This document shows positions 1-40,758 of a stretch of 64,000 bases of DNA, one piece after another. The notes below the pieces were generated by a model. It made no database searches. It worked only from the letters and a program-made list of their open reading frames with translations, and was not told the DNA's origin. Position numbers and translations under genes: made by a program. The DNA comes from Phoronis australis (lineage: Eukaryota > Phoronida > Phoronidae). Where the stretch lies: NCBI GenBank assembly GCA_002633005.1, contig NMRA01000170.1, positions 372,318 to 436,317 on the forward strand, given 5' to 3'. Each line of letters opens with the position of its first letter. Position 1 is the first letter of the stretch.

Positions 1-1742
1 TGTACAACCATTTTTCCACTGCGTCAACAAAGCTCTGCATTACAATAAGTCATGTACTGGGGTTCAATGTTGTCAAAACTGTAACAAACAGATTCTTTGC
101 TTTGGCATCATATCAGCACAGCCATAACACAATTTTGTTTCGTATGAAATCATTCATAATTTAACGAGTCTTACATGCAGTTTGTTGTTGTTGTTTTGAG
201 ACTGCAATACTTGTCAGTTTTCATCACCTTGCATGATTAATTGTCAACAGTCGACAGGGTTTCTGGGAATACATCTTATCAATCAATTACGATTTCCTGA
301 CTAAACCACCATCCACAGAAAACTGCAGCATTAGAAAGGGGAGCCAAAACCAGCTGCTGAAATTTTCCATTTTGAACCTTTTCGCTGCCCATAGATTTAT
401 AGGCCTGTCCCCTGTCTAAAGACTTCTCAATAGACTGACTATACTACCACCCCGTCTGAAGACATATCTCAATATACTTCAGAAAGATTGCCGTTTATGT
501 TTGGAGACTTCTCAAAACAGGTACATGGGTTATACCTGCCTGGAGGCAACTCTAAGATACTGAACCAACAGGTTCACTGTTTAGAGACATCTCAATATAC
601 TGACAACACAGTATCAACATCTGAACTGCGCCAGCACATCTGGCACAGACGAAGATCATATCCCATATAGGACCGCTATATGCTGTAAGTTTCTCGGCAA
701 ATTATTCCTCACGCTGACTAAACCATCAAAGTCACATAGTTATAATTATGTTTTAAGCATAAGAAGCGTTGATGTTTTTGATTCTTTCCAACTTGAACAA
801 ATACTTTGTTTGATGATTAAGATGTCTTTTCAATATGTTCGTCAACAATGCCATTTTGTCCAGGTGTGACCCCGGCAGTCAATTTTAACCACTAATGAAC
901 TCTGGTGTCAGAATACTGCGTTAGTGGTTGGCTACACAGGATGCAGGGCTTGGAATGACCAATGACAAAAAACGCGGAAACTTTTACGGCCTTGAAATAG
1001 TTGATGTGAACCTTTCGCCAACGAAAATCGGTAGGACTAAAAAAAAAGAAAAAACCTTACCACCATCACCACCATCAGTAGCATGCGTCTGCGTCTTTTT
1101 ATCTCGTCCATCCACTCCCACCCCCACACATTTTTAGCTGCAGAGCCGTAGTATTTGTCACCGCGGTTTACAATCACATGAAAATCCCACCACGCTATCC
1201 CAGATGCCCCGGCAATGTTGACAATTTCCGTTCCTCCGAAACATAAAGAGCAACTTCCGCTTTTCGAGGTGAACCTCGTCGGCAACGCCGCTGTAAGAAA
1301 CAAATTTGCCGCGGAAATTTATATCAAATCCGATTTTTTTTACGCAGAATATAATAAAATGTGCGGACAGAACATTTGAAAAAAGCGGAAATCCGCATTT
1401 GCACGGAAAATTCCAAGCCCTGAGGATGTCATGGAGGACAATTTCAATACGATTTAAAAATGCACTTGCTATAGACATATGCAGTGACACATTCAAAACA
1501 CAATTGGCCCAGTTCTTGATTTCATTAACTGAATGAAGGACCATTTGGACAGAAATGTTGATTCCAGGAGTATTGGTTCGAGTTTGATAGATTTAAAGAC
1601 TCTTAACAGTCTCCAAATGTGTCCATCTATACATGACACATACATAAAGTAACTCAATTTTTATAGTTAAGCATAATTTACAGTAAATTCTCAGGCATAC
1701 ACAACATACAGGTTACATTACGGTGTGCTGTCGCCCACATAC
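1..1742. other. Left edge: presumed MINPP1-like intron, no exon recognised
   Basis: No coding segment that I can match to the C-terminal half of MINPP1 is visible on the minus strand, although that half should follow the exon at 1743-2494. The longest minus reading frame here (1158-1544) has no recognisable motif. The region around 1040-1140 is low-complexity (A run, CCA/CCATCA repeats, C/T-rich). The remaining MINPP1 exons are probably beyond the left edge. Confidence 0.5.
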
Positions 1743-2494
1743 TGACCCGGTTCCAGCACAGTTGATAGGCCAAGTCGAGATGAAATGATTTTGGCCATTT
1801 CTAGCATTACTGGACCATCTTTGAATTTGTGCATTTCTGCCAATGCAGTTCTGTTGTTCTTTATGGCATCTAAGTATGTTGGGCAATAGTCGTAGAATCT
1901 CAGCAGTTTGTCGTCAATGTGAATTTTGAATGTTTCTGCTTTCGCCGTCGCATTTGCTTCACCCAGTAGTCCACTCAAGCAAGCTCTAGCTGTGGCAATA
2001 GTTCTCTGTCTATCACTTGAAATAAGTTTAATATCACTGCTTGAAAATGCAGTTGGGAGTTTCAGCAGCATCTTTTGGAACCTTGCAGCAATGTCTTGAA
2101 TTTCAATGACGCCCAGAGCAGCAAGGTGTTTCTCCAGAGAATCCTCAAAAGGCGAGGACCAGTCGTTGAGAAGTTGAAACTTTGGTGCGCTTATTTTCCC
2201 TTTAATGCTGGAATGGAAATTTTTGAAGTGTCTCATATCTTTAAGGCTGGGATACCTATACCCATGACGAAACAGTAAATTCACTTGCAATACATCGCAG
2301 GTTGGTGGCCGTAAAGCAGGCTGTTCTTCTAATGTTTTAAGAAAGACACCGTCGACAACAGAGTTGTACTTTGTTTTAGTACCATGGAAAGCTTGGTTTG
2401 TGGTTCTGGTGCTATGACAAAGCCTTGTTAAGTGAAATATGATTAAAATCCGTAACCCCGTTTTCTTAACTGTAGAAATTGAGGGTGCAGACAT
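1743..2494 (-). CDS. MINPP1: MINPP1-like multiple inositol polyphosphate phosphatase, first coding exon (partial)
   Basis: Histidine acid phosphatase family enzyme, expected to remove phosphates from InsP6 and lower inositol phosphates in the ER/secretory lumen. Visible: the catalytic signature RHGYRYP at residues 76-82 (family RHGxRxP), a downstream SSDRQRT stretch like the SSKHR segment of the human enzyme, and the block DDKLLRFYDYC followed by a KFKDGP segment, which parallels human MINPP1. Residues about 14-27 are hydrophobic with a basic start and could be a signal peptide, but a weak one. Reading continues to a stop at 1718, but the last residues do not fit the family. I place the splice donor at GTATGT (exon low end 1743) or alternatively at GTCAGT (low end 1747). 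The C-terminal half, including the second catalytic motif, is not in view. Divergent from the PAPS synthase gene 508 bp away. Confidence 0.82.
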
Positions 2495-3002
2495 TTTGAT
2501 AGCAGTAGGCTACCACTTGCAGCTTTGTTCAATATTTTTATATATTAAACAAAGCTGCAAAAATTATTAAATATATAAAATTTTATAGAATTAAAATAAA
2601 TAAAAAAAGTTTTGAATTATTTCAGTTACCACAAATTTTCCATTTAAAATGAAATTTCTGTATAAAGTACTGTATATTGGTTGATTTTTTTCTGTTCACT
2701 TGGTGTCTCATTTGGCCTTTAACCTAGCTTCATCAGTGTCGATTAGTACGGTTCACTTGAGGTCACCTGGGTAGAGTTCAGAAACGCTGGTTCATCCCTG
2801 GAAAATAAGACATCGTGAGATTTCGCGAGACTTTGCTGTGTTCTTCGAATATTATCACGTGATTTTTGTTAGATTTTTGTTGCTGCAAGACAACTATTGA
2901 ACTCTACCCAGATTACAGCCTGTGGAGCATAGGAACCTATTGAAAGATACTAAATCTTTGACCGATTTTAACCCGTAAACGAACTTGCTGTTCAGTTTCA
3001 CG
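2495..3002. promoter_or_regulatory. Shared head-to-head promoter region of MINPP1-like and PAPSS genes
   Basis: The 508 bp between the two start codons must contain the 5' UTR and promoter of both genes if PAPSS exon 1a is used. Visible candidate sites are the perfect palindrome TCACGTGA at 2855-2862 (an E-box of the USF/MITF-TFE type) and TTTCGCGAGA at 2821-2830, one base away from the TCTCGCGAGA element common in animal housekeeping promoters. No clear TATA box is positioned for PAPSS. Assignment as a bidirectional promoter is an inference from spacing and motifs. Confidence 0.5.
2517..2560. repeat. 13 bp perfect inverted repeat upstream of the MINPP1-like start
   Basis: TTGCAGCTTTGTT at 2517-2529 is mirrored as AACAAAGCTGCAA at 2548-2560 around an 18-base AT-rich loop that can itself pair. 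It lies 23 bases upstream of the MINPP1-like ATG, so it could form a hairpin in that mRNA's 5' UTR. It could also be the remains of a small foldback insertion. Confidence 0.6.
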
Positions 3003-32414
<29,412 letters not shown>

Positions 32415-33282
32415 AGGGGGACTGACAAGGATTTTAAAACAAGGGCTTAGGGAAACAGTGGTAGCTCAGATCAAAGTACTTACTTAGGCTTTCTTTTAAC
32501 TCTCTGTTTTTCAGACTACAGGGTTTGTAATTTTCAGTTTTAGGATAATTTCAGTATTTGGCTCTCTTTTTATTTAGGCTGTTTCCAGGCAATAAGTTTT
32601 ATGAGACATGTTTTGTGATGTTTTGTGCTGTTCATTTGGACACTTATGACCATTTACAACATTGTTCAATATTTTAAGGCCAAAAACCATTGTTGGTTCT
32701 TGTCTCTACCCAGACTCATTTTGAGACCTGCTCTCACCGACTAACAAAAATGACCGCCCAATTTCAGCCAAGATATTTTTTATTTTTTGCAAAGCGCGTA
32801 AAAAACAAACCCACTTCATTTTTGCTCATCTCAGATGTATTTTCTTTTTTGGAACAGTGCACAACTAATAAGCTGCACACCACTGACTCTATTTCCAAAA
32901 AAGGGACCAGAACCAACTGGGTGTTTTCCCAATCATTGTTCTGTTCACACATTAATGTTTGTTCAGGGTGGGATGATGGAAATTTCCTCAATAATATCAA
33001 ATGTATGTATACTTACATACACTAGGTTTCTAATGAACAAAACAGTTATTTCTTTGATATCTGAATGAAGTGAGAACAAAAAGCTATTTTTAGCTCTGGA
33101 GTGTTCTTAGGATAAGGGTCCAATATGACCACCTGAGTGCTAGTCTCTCTACTGTAGCATTGCTCCACTAGCGCCACTTGGTGAACGTAGCGATTTTCAT
33201 TGCTTTGAAAACATACTACATGTGAAATTATTTCATTATGCGTTTCTGGGTGTGCTAGTCGGTGTAGTGGTTTGAGTGACAA

Positions 33283-33408
33283 GTGATGGCATAAACTGCA
33301 ATTGTCGGGTATAATGTGCCGTATTTTTGAGGACCAGTTTGATGCCAGTTTGCAGAAAACTGGTTCTCAAAATGCAGGCACATTATATCCGACAATTACC
33401 GCCATCAC
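33283..33408. repeat. Foldback element, 126 bp, in the presumed PAPSS 3' UTR
   Basis: Left arm GTGATGGC...AATTGTCGGGTATAATGTGCC then TTTTGAGGACCAGTTT is mirrored by the right arm (complement: GTGATGGCGGTAATTGTCGG, ATATAATGTGCC, TTTTGAGAACCAGTTT). The inner TTTTGAGAACCAGTTT also occurs in the 26514 family. Nearly complete pairing means a long hairpin if transcribed. Confidence 0.85.
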
Positions 33409-33601
33409 AATAGTGTAATTTCAGAGTGGTCATGTCAAGTTTGCTATCTGTGTTTGTTTTGTTAAACTAAGCCAGTTAAAATCCCATGCTGTGTGTGTGT
33501 GTGTTATAATTAGTTTGTGTGTGGTCTGCAAAGATGGGAAATGGTAATGCCAGTCATCTGTCTTCAGGTGACACCTGTTGTCAGAAATCTAACAATCCAG
33601 T

Positions 33602-33607
33602 AATAAA
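33602..33607 (+). terminator. Candidate PAPSS poly(A) signal AATAAA
   Basis: First AATAAA I find after the stop codon, implying a 3' UTR of about 1.2 kb that would include the hairpin at 33283-33408. Weak evidence by itself. Confidence 0.35.
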
Positions 33608-35229
33608 ATACCAAGCAATTTATACTTAATATTTGTGCACTTACTGCAACCAATCAGTTGTTGGTTTTTCATTCTTGAATATAATTGAGCATTGAATCTT
33701 TTCACATCTTTCCAACAAATCGTGTGTGTGTTAAGTGGACAAGATGAGGTTTATAGATGTGCTATATAAAAGATTTTTTCTATCTTATGCAAGGGACCAC
33801 AGAATGCCTCTTAATTTTTGTCTGTTTATATTTGGTCTTTGTTGATGGTTGCATTTTACACAGTTTATTGAAATTATATTCAGATTGACAATGATTTTTT
33901 AATTTTAGTTTCTGATTTTCAGTAAAGTTTAAGGTGTCCAATAATAAACTAATGAAGTGGCAATTTTTTGTTTTTGGTGGAGTAAATTGACCTTCGCTGC
34001 ATAATTGAAGATACATTGAGCACTGGTTACTAGGTAATATTACTATAACCTTGGGACATCACGTTTCACGCATTGTCCAATATCTAGTGTTTTGATTTCA
34101 AGGGCATTTCCCTGCTGTTAAGCTGTCTATGTTTAATTCTTAATGGCTGCACTTTGGGGCTTAAAAACCATAACTCGTTCATCCGGTCTTGAATTATTAC
34201 CAAATGAGCTGACAACTCAAGCCTAGACAATGCGTATATGCGCTTTTTTCAAATATGCAATTTTAGGGTTGGCCAACCTCGGGGATGGACTCAGAAATTT
34301 GAGTTAGGAAAACCAAATTCACTGATGTGTATATGCAACAATGTGTATGCGTGTGAACTCACTCTGCGGAAAACGTTTTCATTCGACACGTGCCTGCCTG
34401 CATTACCAACCCTGTAAATTTCTTCCATTGTCTTTATCCGCTCGTGAAACCATATGTTTGCAAAAAAAAATGTCCAGAAGTGTGATTTTAGGTACACAAA
34501 AATATTGCCCGGTGTTAGCAGTCGTATGGTTGTTTATTCAAATATCCCATTTTTTATTGCGGGTGACCAATGTCCACAAATGAAAATGTTTGCCGTATCA
34601 CGAGATAAACAAATTCTACATTCTAACCCCATTACAACTAGCATTCCGTGACCTGCCTAAAACCTTCGTTGTTCAGCTGAGGTTTGGAGTAACCATAAAT
34701 TAACTTTTTAGGGTGAAATAAAAAACAGGATACCTGAGTACAGGAATAAAATATGTACTGCGGTCTAATATAATTTTTAAAACAATAGTTCTGTTGTTTG
34801 TTCTTTTAACTCGGGCACTCGGGGAGCTACCTGTACAGGTGGTATCCACACGCAAGTAGTATTTTCAGACAATACGAGAAATACAGAAAGAAGTTATCTT
34901 ACAATCAATGTCATACAGTTTGTAACGAAATCTGCCCTTCAGGTGTTGTCTGCAGATTTACAATAAAGCTTGCGCAAATACAGATGCACGTTTCTTACAA
35001 TGGTGGATTTAGATGTGGCCAAAGGGTCACCTTCCATCCCATAATCCTGACTTCTGCTAAGTGATCTCTGCGAGACCTTAAATGACAAGGGGTTAACACA
35101 AGTCTTTCAAATACACACGATTTCCTTTTCGCCGAGTCGGTTGACTTCCTCAAGTTTTCAACTAGTCGGGGAAACTACATAGCCTATATTCAAAGGTATT
35201 ATCACAGAAACTAATTATGGGCAAAAAAC

Positions 35230-36289
35230 TAAATACACAAAACGTACCGAGAGTGGCGTACATGAAGTAATATCCCACGAGACACTATTACGCGTATCGG
35301 CCGAGACCTAGGCTCGAGGTCGATACGCGGAATAATGTCTAGTGAGATATCACTTCATGTACGCCAATCGAAGTACGTTTTGTATTTATCCCATACTCTT
35401 CGAATTCCTAAGTTTCTTTCACTTTTCCGCAGATTTTTAAATAGTTCGCTCAAACTGTTCACGTGGCGGATCACATCCTATATGTATGTACTTGCGCGTT
35501 AGGATGCAAGTTTTCTGTAGTAAAAGAAACAGATTTAACTGTGACGATTTATTACATGAAATAAGATAACAAAGATGAAAACAAGGGTAACTTTTCATTG
35601 AACTTGTAAAATCTCCTAAAATAGTTAAACAACGACAATTTTTGATTTTGTAGTTACCGAAGGATCGGCGCCTGAGTTGCAGACGATAAAATATTGAGCA
35701 AATGAAAACTGGAGCAGAACTGTCATATAATTAACAGTCTTGTTCCAGATGTTATGATTGAGACCTGATTGTATGCTGAGCGTTATTTACACTGTTAAAA
35801 TTGTATTACTTTAAACTATTTTCCGAAAGTTTGGTGATTGCACCGGCTAACGACGTCGAGTCGATACTGACCTACCGTTTGAACTTTCCATGTCATAGGT
35901 CAATGTTGAAGTAGTGCGGGAGGTGAATACGGAAAACATTATTACAAGGCCGTATTTCCCTCGACAGGTTCAACGCGTATAGAAAGTAGTTACAAAGCCG
36001 AGGCGAGTCGAGAAAGGTAGATCGATTATGTTCTCAGTCGTTATCCCCCTTAACTAGAGCCCTCGTGGATTTTGGAGAATTATCCACTAGGGCTCTAGAA
36101 TACGGGGGATAACGAATTCGCCATGTAATAATCTATATTTATCCCATACGCGTTGAATCTGTCGAGGGAAATATGGCCTTGTAATAATGTTTTCCGTATT
36201 CACCTCGACCTTCGGTCTCGGTCGATACGCGGAATAATGTCTCATGGGATATTACTTCATGTACGCCACACTCGGTACGTTTTGTGTAT
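35230..36289. mobile_element. Palindrome-headed element with long inverted ends (copy 1, carrying a nested hairpin insertion)
   Basis: Starts with a ~160 bp palindrome (35230-35388; arms share AAAACGTACCGAGAGTGGCG, TACATGAAGTAATATCCCAC and CGCGTATCG) and ends with a further inverted arm at 36213-36289. A second inverted pair, GGTGAATACGGAAAACATTA, then TTTCCCTCGACAGGTTCAAC at 35923-35978, faces 36150-36210. Between these lies a fragment of the hairpin family (35979-36140). The unique body (35390-35920) recurs at 39224-39770. No coding frame. Confidence 0.75.
36035..36112. repeat. Hairpin of the GTTATCCCC family, nested in the element at 35230-36289
   Basis: AGAGCCCTCGTGGATTTTGG and its inverted partner CCACTAGGGCTCTAG, flanked by CAGTCGTTATCCCCC and GGGGGATAACG. 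The neighbouring AGGTAGATCGATT block is shared with 14565-14585 and 48228-48245. Confidence 0.8.
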
Positions 36290-38470
36290 GCATTATCACG
36301 GTCATTTTTTATAGAAAATCGTGATTTTTAGATCGCCAGCAGCTTTTTATGAAGAAATTTCTCTTGTTGTATTAGCAGCTGAATCTAGGTATCTTGGATT
36401 TTCCGTCACTGCACTTTGCCCAAGGACGTGGTTTTCAAAAATGAAGACCTTTTAAGGATGAGCCCAATACATAATAGCAGTCGAAACACTCAGTTCACCT
36501 GTTAAATTGCATTCGGTGCTCGCATGTAACTTTATATATTCTATTTCACAAATCCCATCCTTTTCAATACACACAGGCTACCCTTCAATCGACACTTCAT
36601 CCTCGCCGCACGAGAATAGGCATACAACGTTCACAACTCCAGCTTCAAGGGATGGCGGTACATGGGAGAGACGGTTGGTCCAACTTGAATTCGGGCTCAT
36701 GCGTATCTCTGAACACAGGAAAAAAATAGCTCGTCATTTCACCCGTCGTCAGAACCCACTGTTCACAAATTCCACAATTACTGATCATGCCATGCAAACT
36801 ACCAAATGTTATTGATTGGGAGAATGTTGTCACCTTGAACATATCACCACAGAGTCTCTGGAAACCTGGTAATCGATGTATGCCATAGGGACTAGGGATT
36901 TAGACACATTTTACAATATTTGTATGGGATCTGCTCAACCAATCAGATTCACTTATCGCCCCAACCCAAGCACCAGTTTGAGAATGAATGCTGAAAAGAG
37001 GATCCGAACACGTTAATAGGTACGTCAGATTTAGCCTGCTTAGAAAATAACCTTATTCCCTCAGTACACTGTATCCGAATGACGGATGAAATTATAGTAA
37101 ACAAATGTAGTGCACTGACATGAAATATTAAGTAACCTGTCCGTAAATAAGTATTCAATATAACTGGGGTTACCGATGCATAAAGTAAATTGGATGCTCG
37201 TGCATATAGGAAAACAATAAACTCTCATGGTTTTTTCTGAGTCCCCCCGAAATGAGAGATCCAATTGACTTTTTATAATATTATCAGAACCCGAAGTCTT
37301 ATTTGCAACCCAAGAACATTCTAACGGTCGACAGGTGTGGATCTCTTTGTTTTCCTCAAAATACCCATTATGTTCCCTATAAAACTAAAGAGTTTCAAAA
37401 CCCCTCCTATGTTGAATATCAAATATCTATCAACGATTTATAGTTAGGAGATTTTGTCACAGAACAGTGCTCATTAGTTTTTAAATCGGTAAACAAACAG
37501 TGCGCGGTCGTCTTTTTTGCCCAAAAGTTATAAACAGCATAGAAGCCAAGGAAAGGAATCGGAAACGATAAAACCGGTAAGTGATGTGATACAGAAAAAA
37601 TTATAATAGCTCTCTCCCGGACTTATCTAGCTGTTGAAAGCAATGTTTTTTCAACTAATGCCGGCTTTTTCAAGTTCCGCGATGATTAAAGTCGTCTGTA
37701 GATCTTGCGTCTAACAACAGGAAACTGTGAACCCATGCACGTGATAGATCCATCTCTTCGCAAGAAAATCCACGAAAGAATTATAATTTTTCTGTATCGT
37801 ACTTTCTTTGCACAAGACGCTCAAAGGATGGTGGGTTTAGAATGAATGGCTATGTGTCAATACATATATATACCCTCGAAGTTGTTTTATCAGAACATAC
37901 AAAAGGGACGCTTTGCCACGTCTTTAGAGTAACATGCCTCATGCTAATGTTCTGACTTTGAAATGCATGCGATGCACCGAACATATGTTGAATTTCCTTG
38001 ATCGATAAAAGTTATAGCTTGGGACATATGTGTGATCGCGCTGAAAGTGTCCGAAATAAAAAAAAATGACAAGTGTGAAGTTTGTGATTTTTCTCCATGA
38101 ATTCAAAAAGTGTCGAAAATGACCGTCTCTCCCCTTCGTTAAACACAGGTAGGTTACGTAATTAGTTTTATTACGGACCAGTCCCGAGAACTCAGAAAGT
38201 CAAGTACTAAGCATATCTAATCCATTGTGCGGGTACCTCGCACCTTTTCCTCGTAAAATGCGTCTCTTTCGGATTTACATCCATCAATACTGATATATAG
38301 CGGAATGTAGTCATGAAGGAAAACAAAATTTTGAACTGCTCTAGAAAATCGCAAAAAAAATGATTAGACAGATTTAAAATTCAATAGCAACGGATACAGG
38401 ACAATGAAACTACGTCGGGAAAGATTTTCTCGCTCCCCTGAAGATGCACTTTGGTCACACGTACGAATGC
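36290..38470. other. Intergenic, no feature recognised
   Basis: 2.2 kb of AT-rich sequence between two mobile elements. I see no convincing exon, RNA gene or repeat. Confidence 0.5.
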
Positions 38471-39106
38471 TTTATAACTACTTTCTATGTCAGAGGCGCA
38501 GGGTCGGAGGTCGTGACCTTTCAAAAAAAGCCGAGCTATTTTTGTCAAATAATGCTTTTACTCAAAATCAATTGAAAACTTAAACAAAATAGAAATAAAG
38601 TGAATCTATAAATTAAGGTTTAGCAACTATTACAGCTTACTACACATTTTATCACGCTAAGCTACGACCGGTAAAATACCGTCTGCTAAAGTAGGTTACC
38701 ACTGGTAACAGAGTATAATGCTCAAGTCGAAGGATCCCAACGACACGATACCCGCATTCAAATTGGAGATCGTTGATTTACAAGTGAGAGAACACGAGAG
38801 AAAATTTCCCTGAATTAAAATATCGTTTTTATGGAAATTATGCGTCTTATTTTTCATAGCGTATAAATGTCGGTACAATGCCCTTTGCTGAACATGCGAT
38901 TGTTGCGTGCTCATTTAAGTATTCTATTTTCACATTCGATGACGTCAGCGGCTGAGTGGTGTAGTGGTAAAGTCGGCGACCCGAAACTCTTGAGGCCCGG
39001 GTTCGAAAGTGGCCTCGGTTTCCCGCCAAAATGTTATCTCCCAAGTGAGATAACTAAATGGGCCATTACACGGTTGCATTTGCCATTCGACGCTAATATT
39101 GTGGTA
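38471..39106 (+). mobile_element. tRNA-headed non-autonomous element (copy 2)
   Basis: Body from ACTACTTTCTATGTCAGAGG to the tRNA-like end matches the reverse complement of 13916-14545 along its length with scattered differences. The tRNA-like part (about 38948-39018) has A box TGGTGTAGTGG at 38957-38967 and B box GGGTTCGAAA at 38999-39008, then TTTCCCGCCAAAATGTTATC, and ends near ATTGTGGTA. The hairpin tail seen in copy 1 is absent here. It abuts directly on the palindrome-headed element at 39106. Confidence 0.72.
38948..39018 (+). repeat. tRNA-like segment with internal Pol III A and B boxes
   Basis: Spacing of about 40 bases between A and B boxes is normal for a tRNA promoter and the T-arm sequence GGGTTCGAAA is close to consensus; the related copy reads GGTACGAATCC. 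No clean acceptor stem or anticodon stem can be drawn, so it is a tRNA-derived SINE-type head, not a functional tRNA gene. Confidence 0.6.
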
Positions 39107-39830
39107 TAAATACACAAAACGTACCGAGAGTGGCGTAAATGAAGTAATATCCCACGAGACATTATTCCGCGTATCGTGGGATATTACTTCATGTACGCCA
39201 ATTGAGGTACGTTTTGTATTTATCCCATGCGCTTCGAACACCTAAGTTTCGTACATTTTTCGGCAGATGTTTCAAATACTTCACCCAGACTGTTCACATG
39301 GCGGATTACATCCTATATGTATGTACTTGCGCGTTAGGTTGGAAGTTTTCTCTTGTAAAAGAAACAGTTTTAAAAGTAACGATTCATTTCTTGAAAAGAG
39401 GTAGAAAATATGAAAACAACGGCAACTGTGTAGTGAACTTGTAACATCTCCTGGAAATATTTAAAAAACAACAATATTTGATGTTTTAGTTTCCTAGGAA
39501 TCGGCGCCTGAGTTGCAGACGGTATAGTAGGCCTATTCAGCAACTGAAAACTGAGACATAAGTGTCTTATAGTTAACAGTTTTGTTCCAGATTTTACGTT
39601 TAGGACCTGGCTGCATGCCGAGTGTTAGTTACACTGCTTCAACTGTATTACTTTAAACTATATACTGAAAGTTTGATGATCGAACCGGCTGAAGACGTCA
39701 AGTCGACATAGACCTACCATTTGAACTTTCCCTGTCAGAGGTCGCTGTTGAAGTAGTGCAGGAGGTGAATACGGAAAACTTTGTTACATGGTCGTATTTC
39801 CCTCGACAGATTCAACGCGTACAGGATAAA
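39106..39830. mobile_element. Palindrome-headed element (copy 2)
   Basis: Begins with a palindrome of about 118 bp (39106-39223), a shorter version of 35230-35388 with the central GGCCGAGACC part missing. The body with GACTGTTCACATGGCGGAT, ATCCTATATGTATGTACTTG and GCGCGTTAGG follows, as at 35450-35510, ending near TTCAACGCGTAC. No coding frame. Confidence 0.72.
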
Positions 39831-40480
39831 AATTCTGATTTTGTATGCTAGACAAAATAAAATATACGATGTAAAAAGTGCTGAATGATCATTCTTAAAT
39901 ATCAAGATTTCGACTAGCTACCGTGCGCCCGACAGTGATAGTGAAGGGTAGCCTACCTCGCTCGATTTTAATAAGCACGTCAAAATTGACTAGCACACCA
40001 ATGTTCACGTTTTACCAAAATGAACAGTTTTGATCCTAACCGTTCCTCTAGAACAACGCCATTACGGTCTTATTCTTTGCGTGAATAGGTGACTGACACT
40101 GACCCACCTTGGCAAGTGTCTCAATGGGCGTGGCCTTGACCAATAACAATATGCCACTTCTTATCAAGGCTAGAATCGTTTGCGTTCTGAGCAAGGAACA
40201 AGACGAAACCGTGGCGTGGCCTAACTAAAAAGCTGTTTTTCGTTTACTAAAAGAGCGATTTGTTGCCCCTTTACGGGTGCACGAGCGGCGGAGTCAACTG
40301 TTATGTGGGCTGGGGACACATCCATTGGTCAAGCAAATAATGTTGCCACATAACACAAGATTTATGAGGCCGGCCTGTATTTATGCACATACAAGTAAAC
40401 AGGTCATAAAATCTCGATATCCAAGTTAAGTGTGCAGTGATCACGACGACAAATGTCAGAGACATGTTTTAAGGTTTTTA
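39831..40480. other. Spacer before the 117 bp repeat
   Basis: 650 bp, somewhat richer in CpG than the surroundings (for example 40080-40330). No gene recognised. Confidence 0.45.
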
Positions 40481-40758
40481 CGTCACAAGTCTGAAGGTCC
40501 ACAAGTCCGAAGACCTACAAGTTCCGTTGTCGACGACTTCGAGTTACTACTTAAAGACTTACCAGTGTGATCTTCAGACTCGTGGCTCTAAGGATTACGT
40601 CACAAGTCTGAAGGTCCACAAGTCCGAAGACCTACAAGTTCCGTTGTCGACGACTTCGAGTTACTACTTAAAGACTTACCAGTGTGACCTTCAGACTCGT
40701 GGCTCTAAGGATTACGTCACAAGTCTGAAGGTCCACAAGTCCGAAGACCTACAAGTTC
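40481..40758. repeat. 117 bp tandem repeat (satellite-like) running into an assembly gap
   Basis: Units start at 40481, 40598 and 40715. The first two full units differ at only one position seen (GATC versus GACC). Each unit contains internal ~17 bp subrepeats ACAAGTCTGAAGGTCC, ACAAGTCCGAAGACCT and ACAAGTTCCG. 117 is 39 codons and the plus frame has no stop, so it stays open by periodicity. The array enters the 937 N gap and its true length is unknown. Confidence 0.92.

Larger units (their letters stand above)
32415..35228. other. Spacer after PAPSS: 3' UTR and AT-rich intergenic
   Basis: Contains the hairpin above, a short (TG)n run near 33492-33503, and an inverted copy of the 30543-30612 repeat at about 34200-34281. 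No gene recognised. Confidence 0.55.

Noticed and set aside
1158-1544. 128-codon minus-strand frame left of the MINPP1-like exon
   Set aside because: No family motif, does not resemble the expected C-terminal half of MINPP1, and overlaps a comparable plus-strand frame; likely chance.
36507-36815. 102-codon plus frame
   Set aside because: No family resemblance, no splice context; probably chance.
38948-39018. Functional tRNA gene
   Set aside because: A and B boxes are present, but acceptor and anticodon stems do not pair well and the segment is part of a longer repeat.
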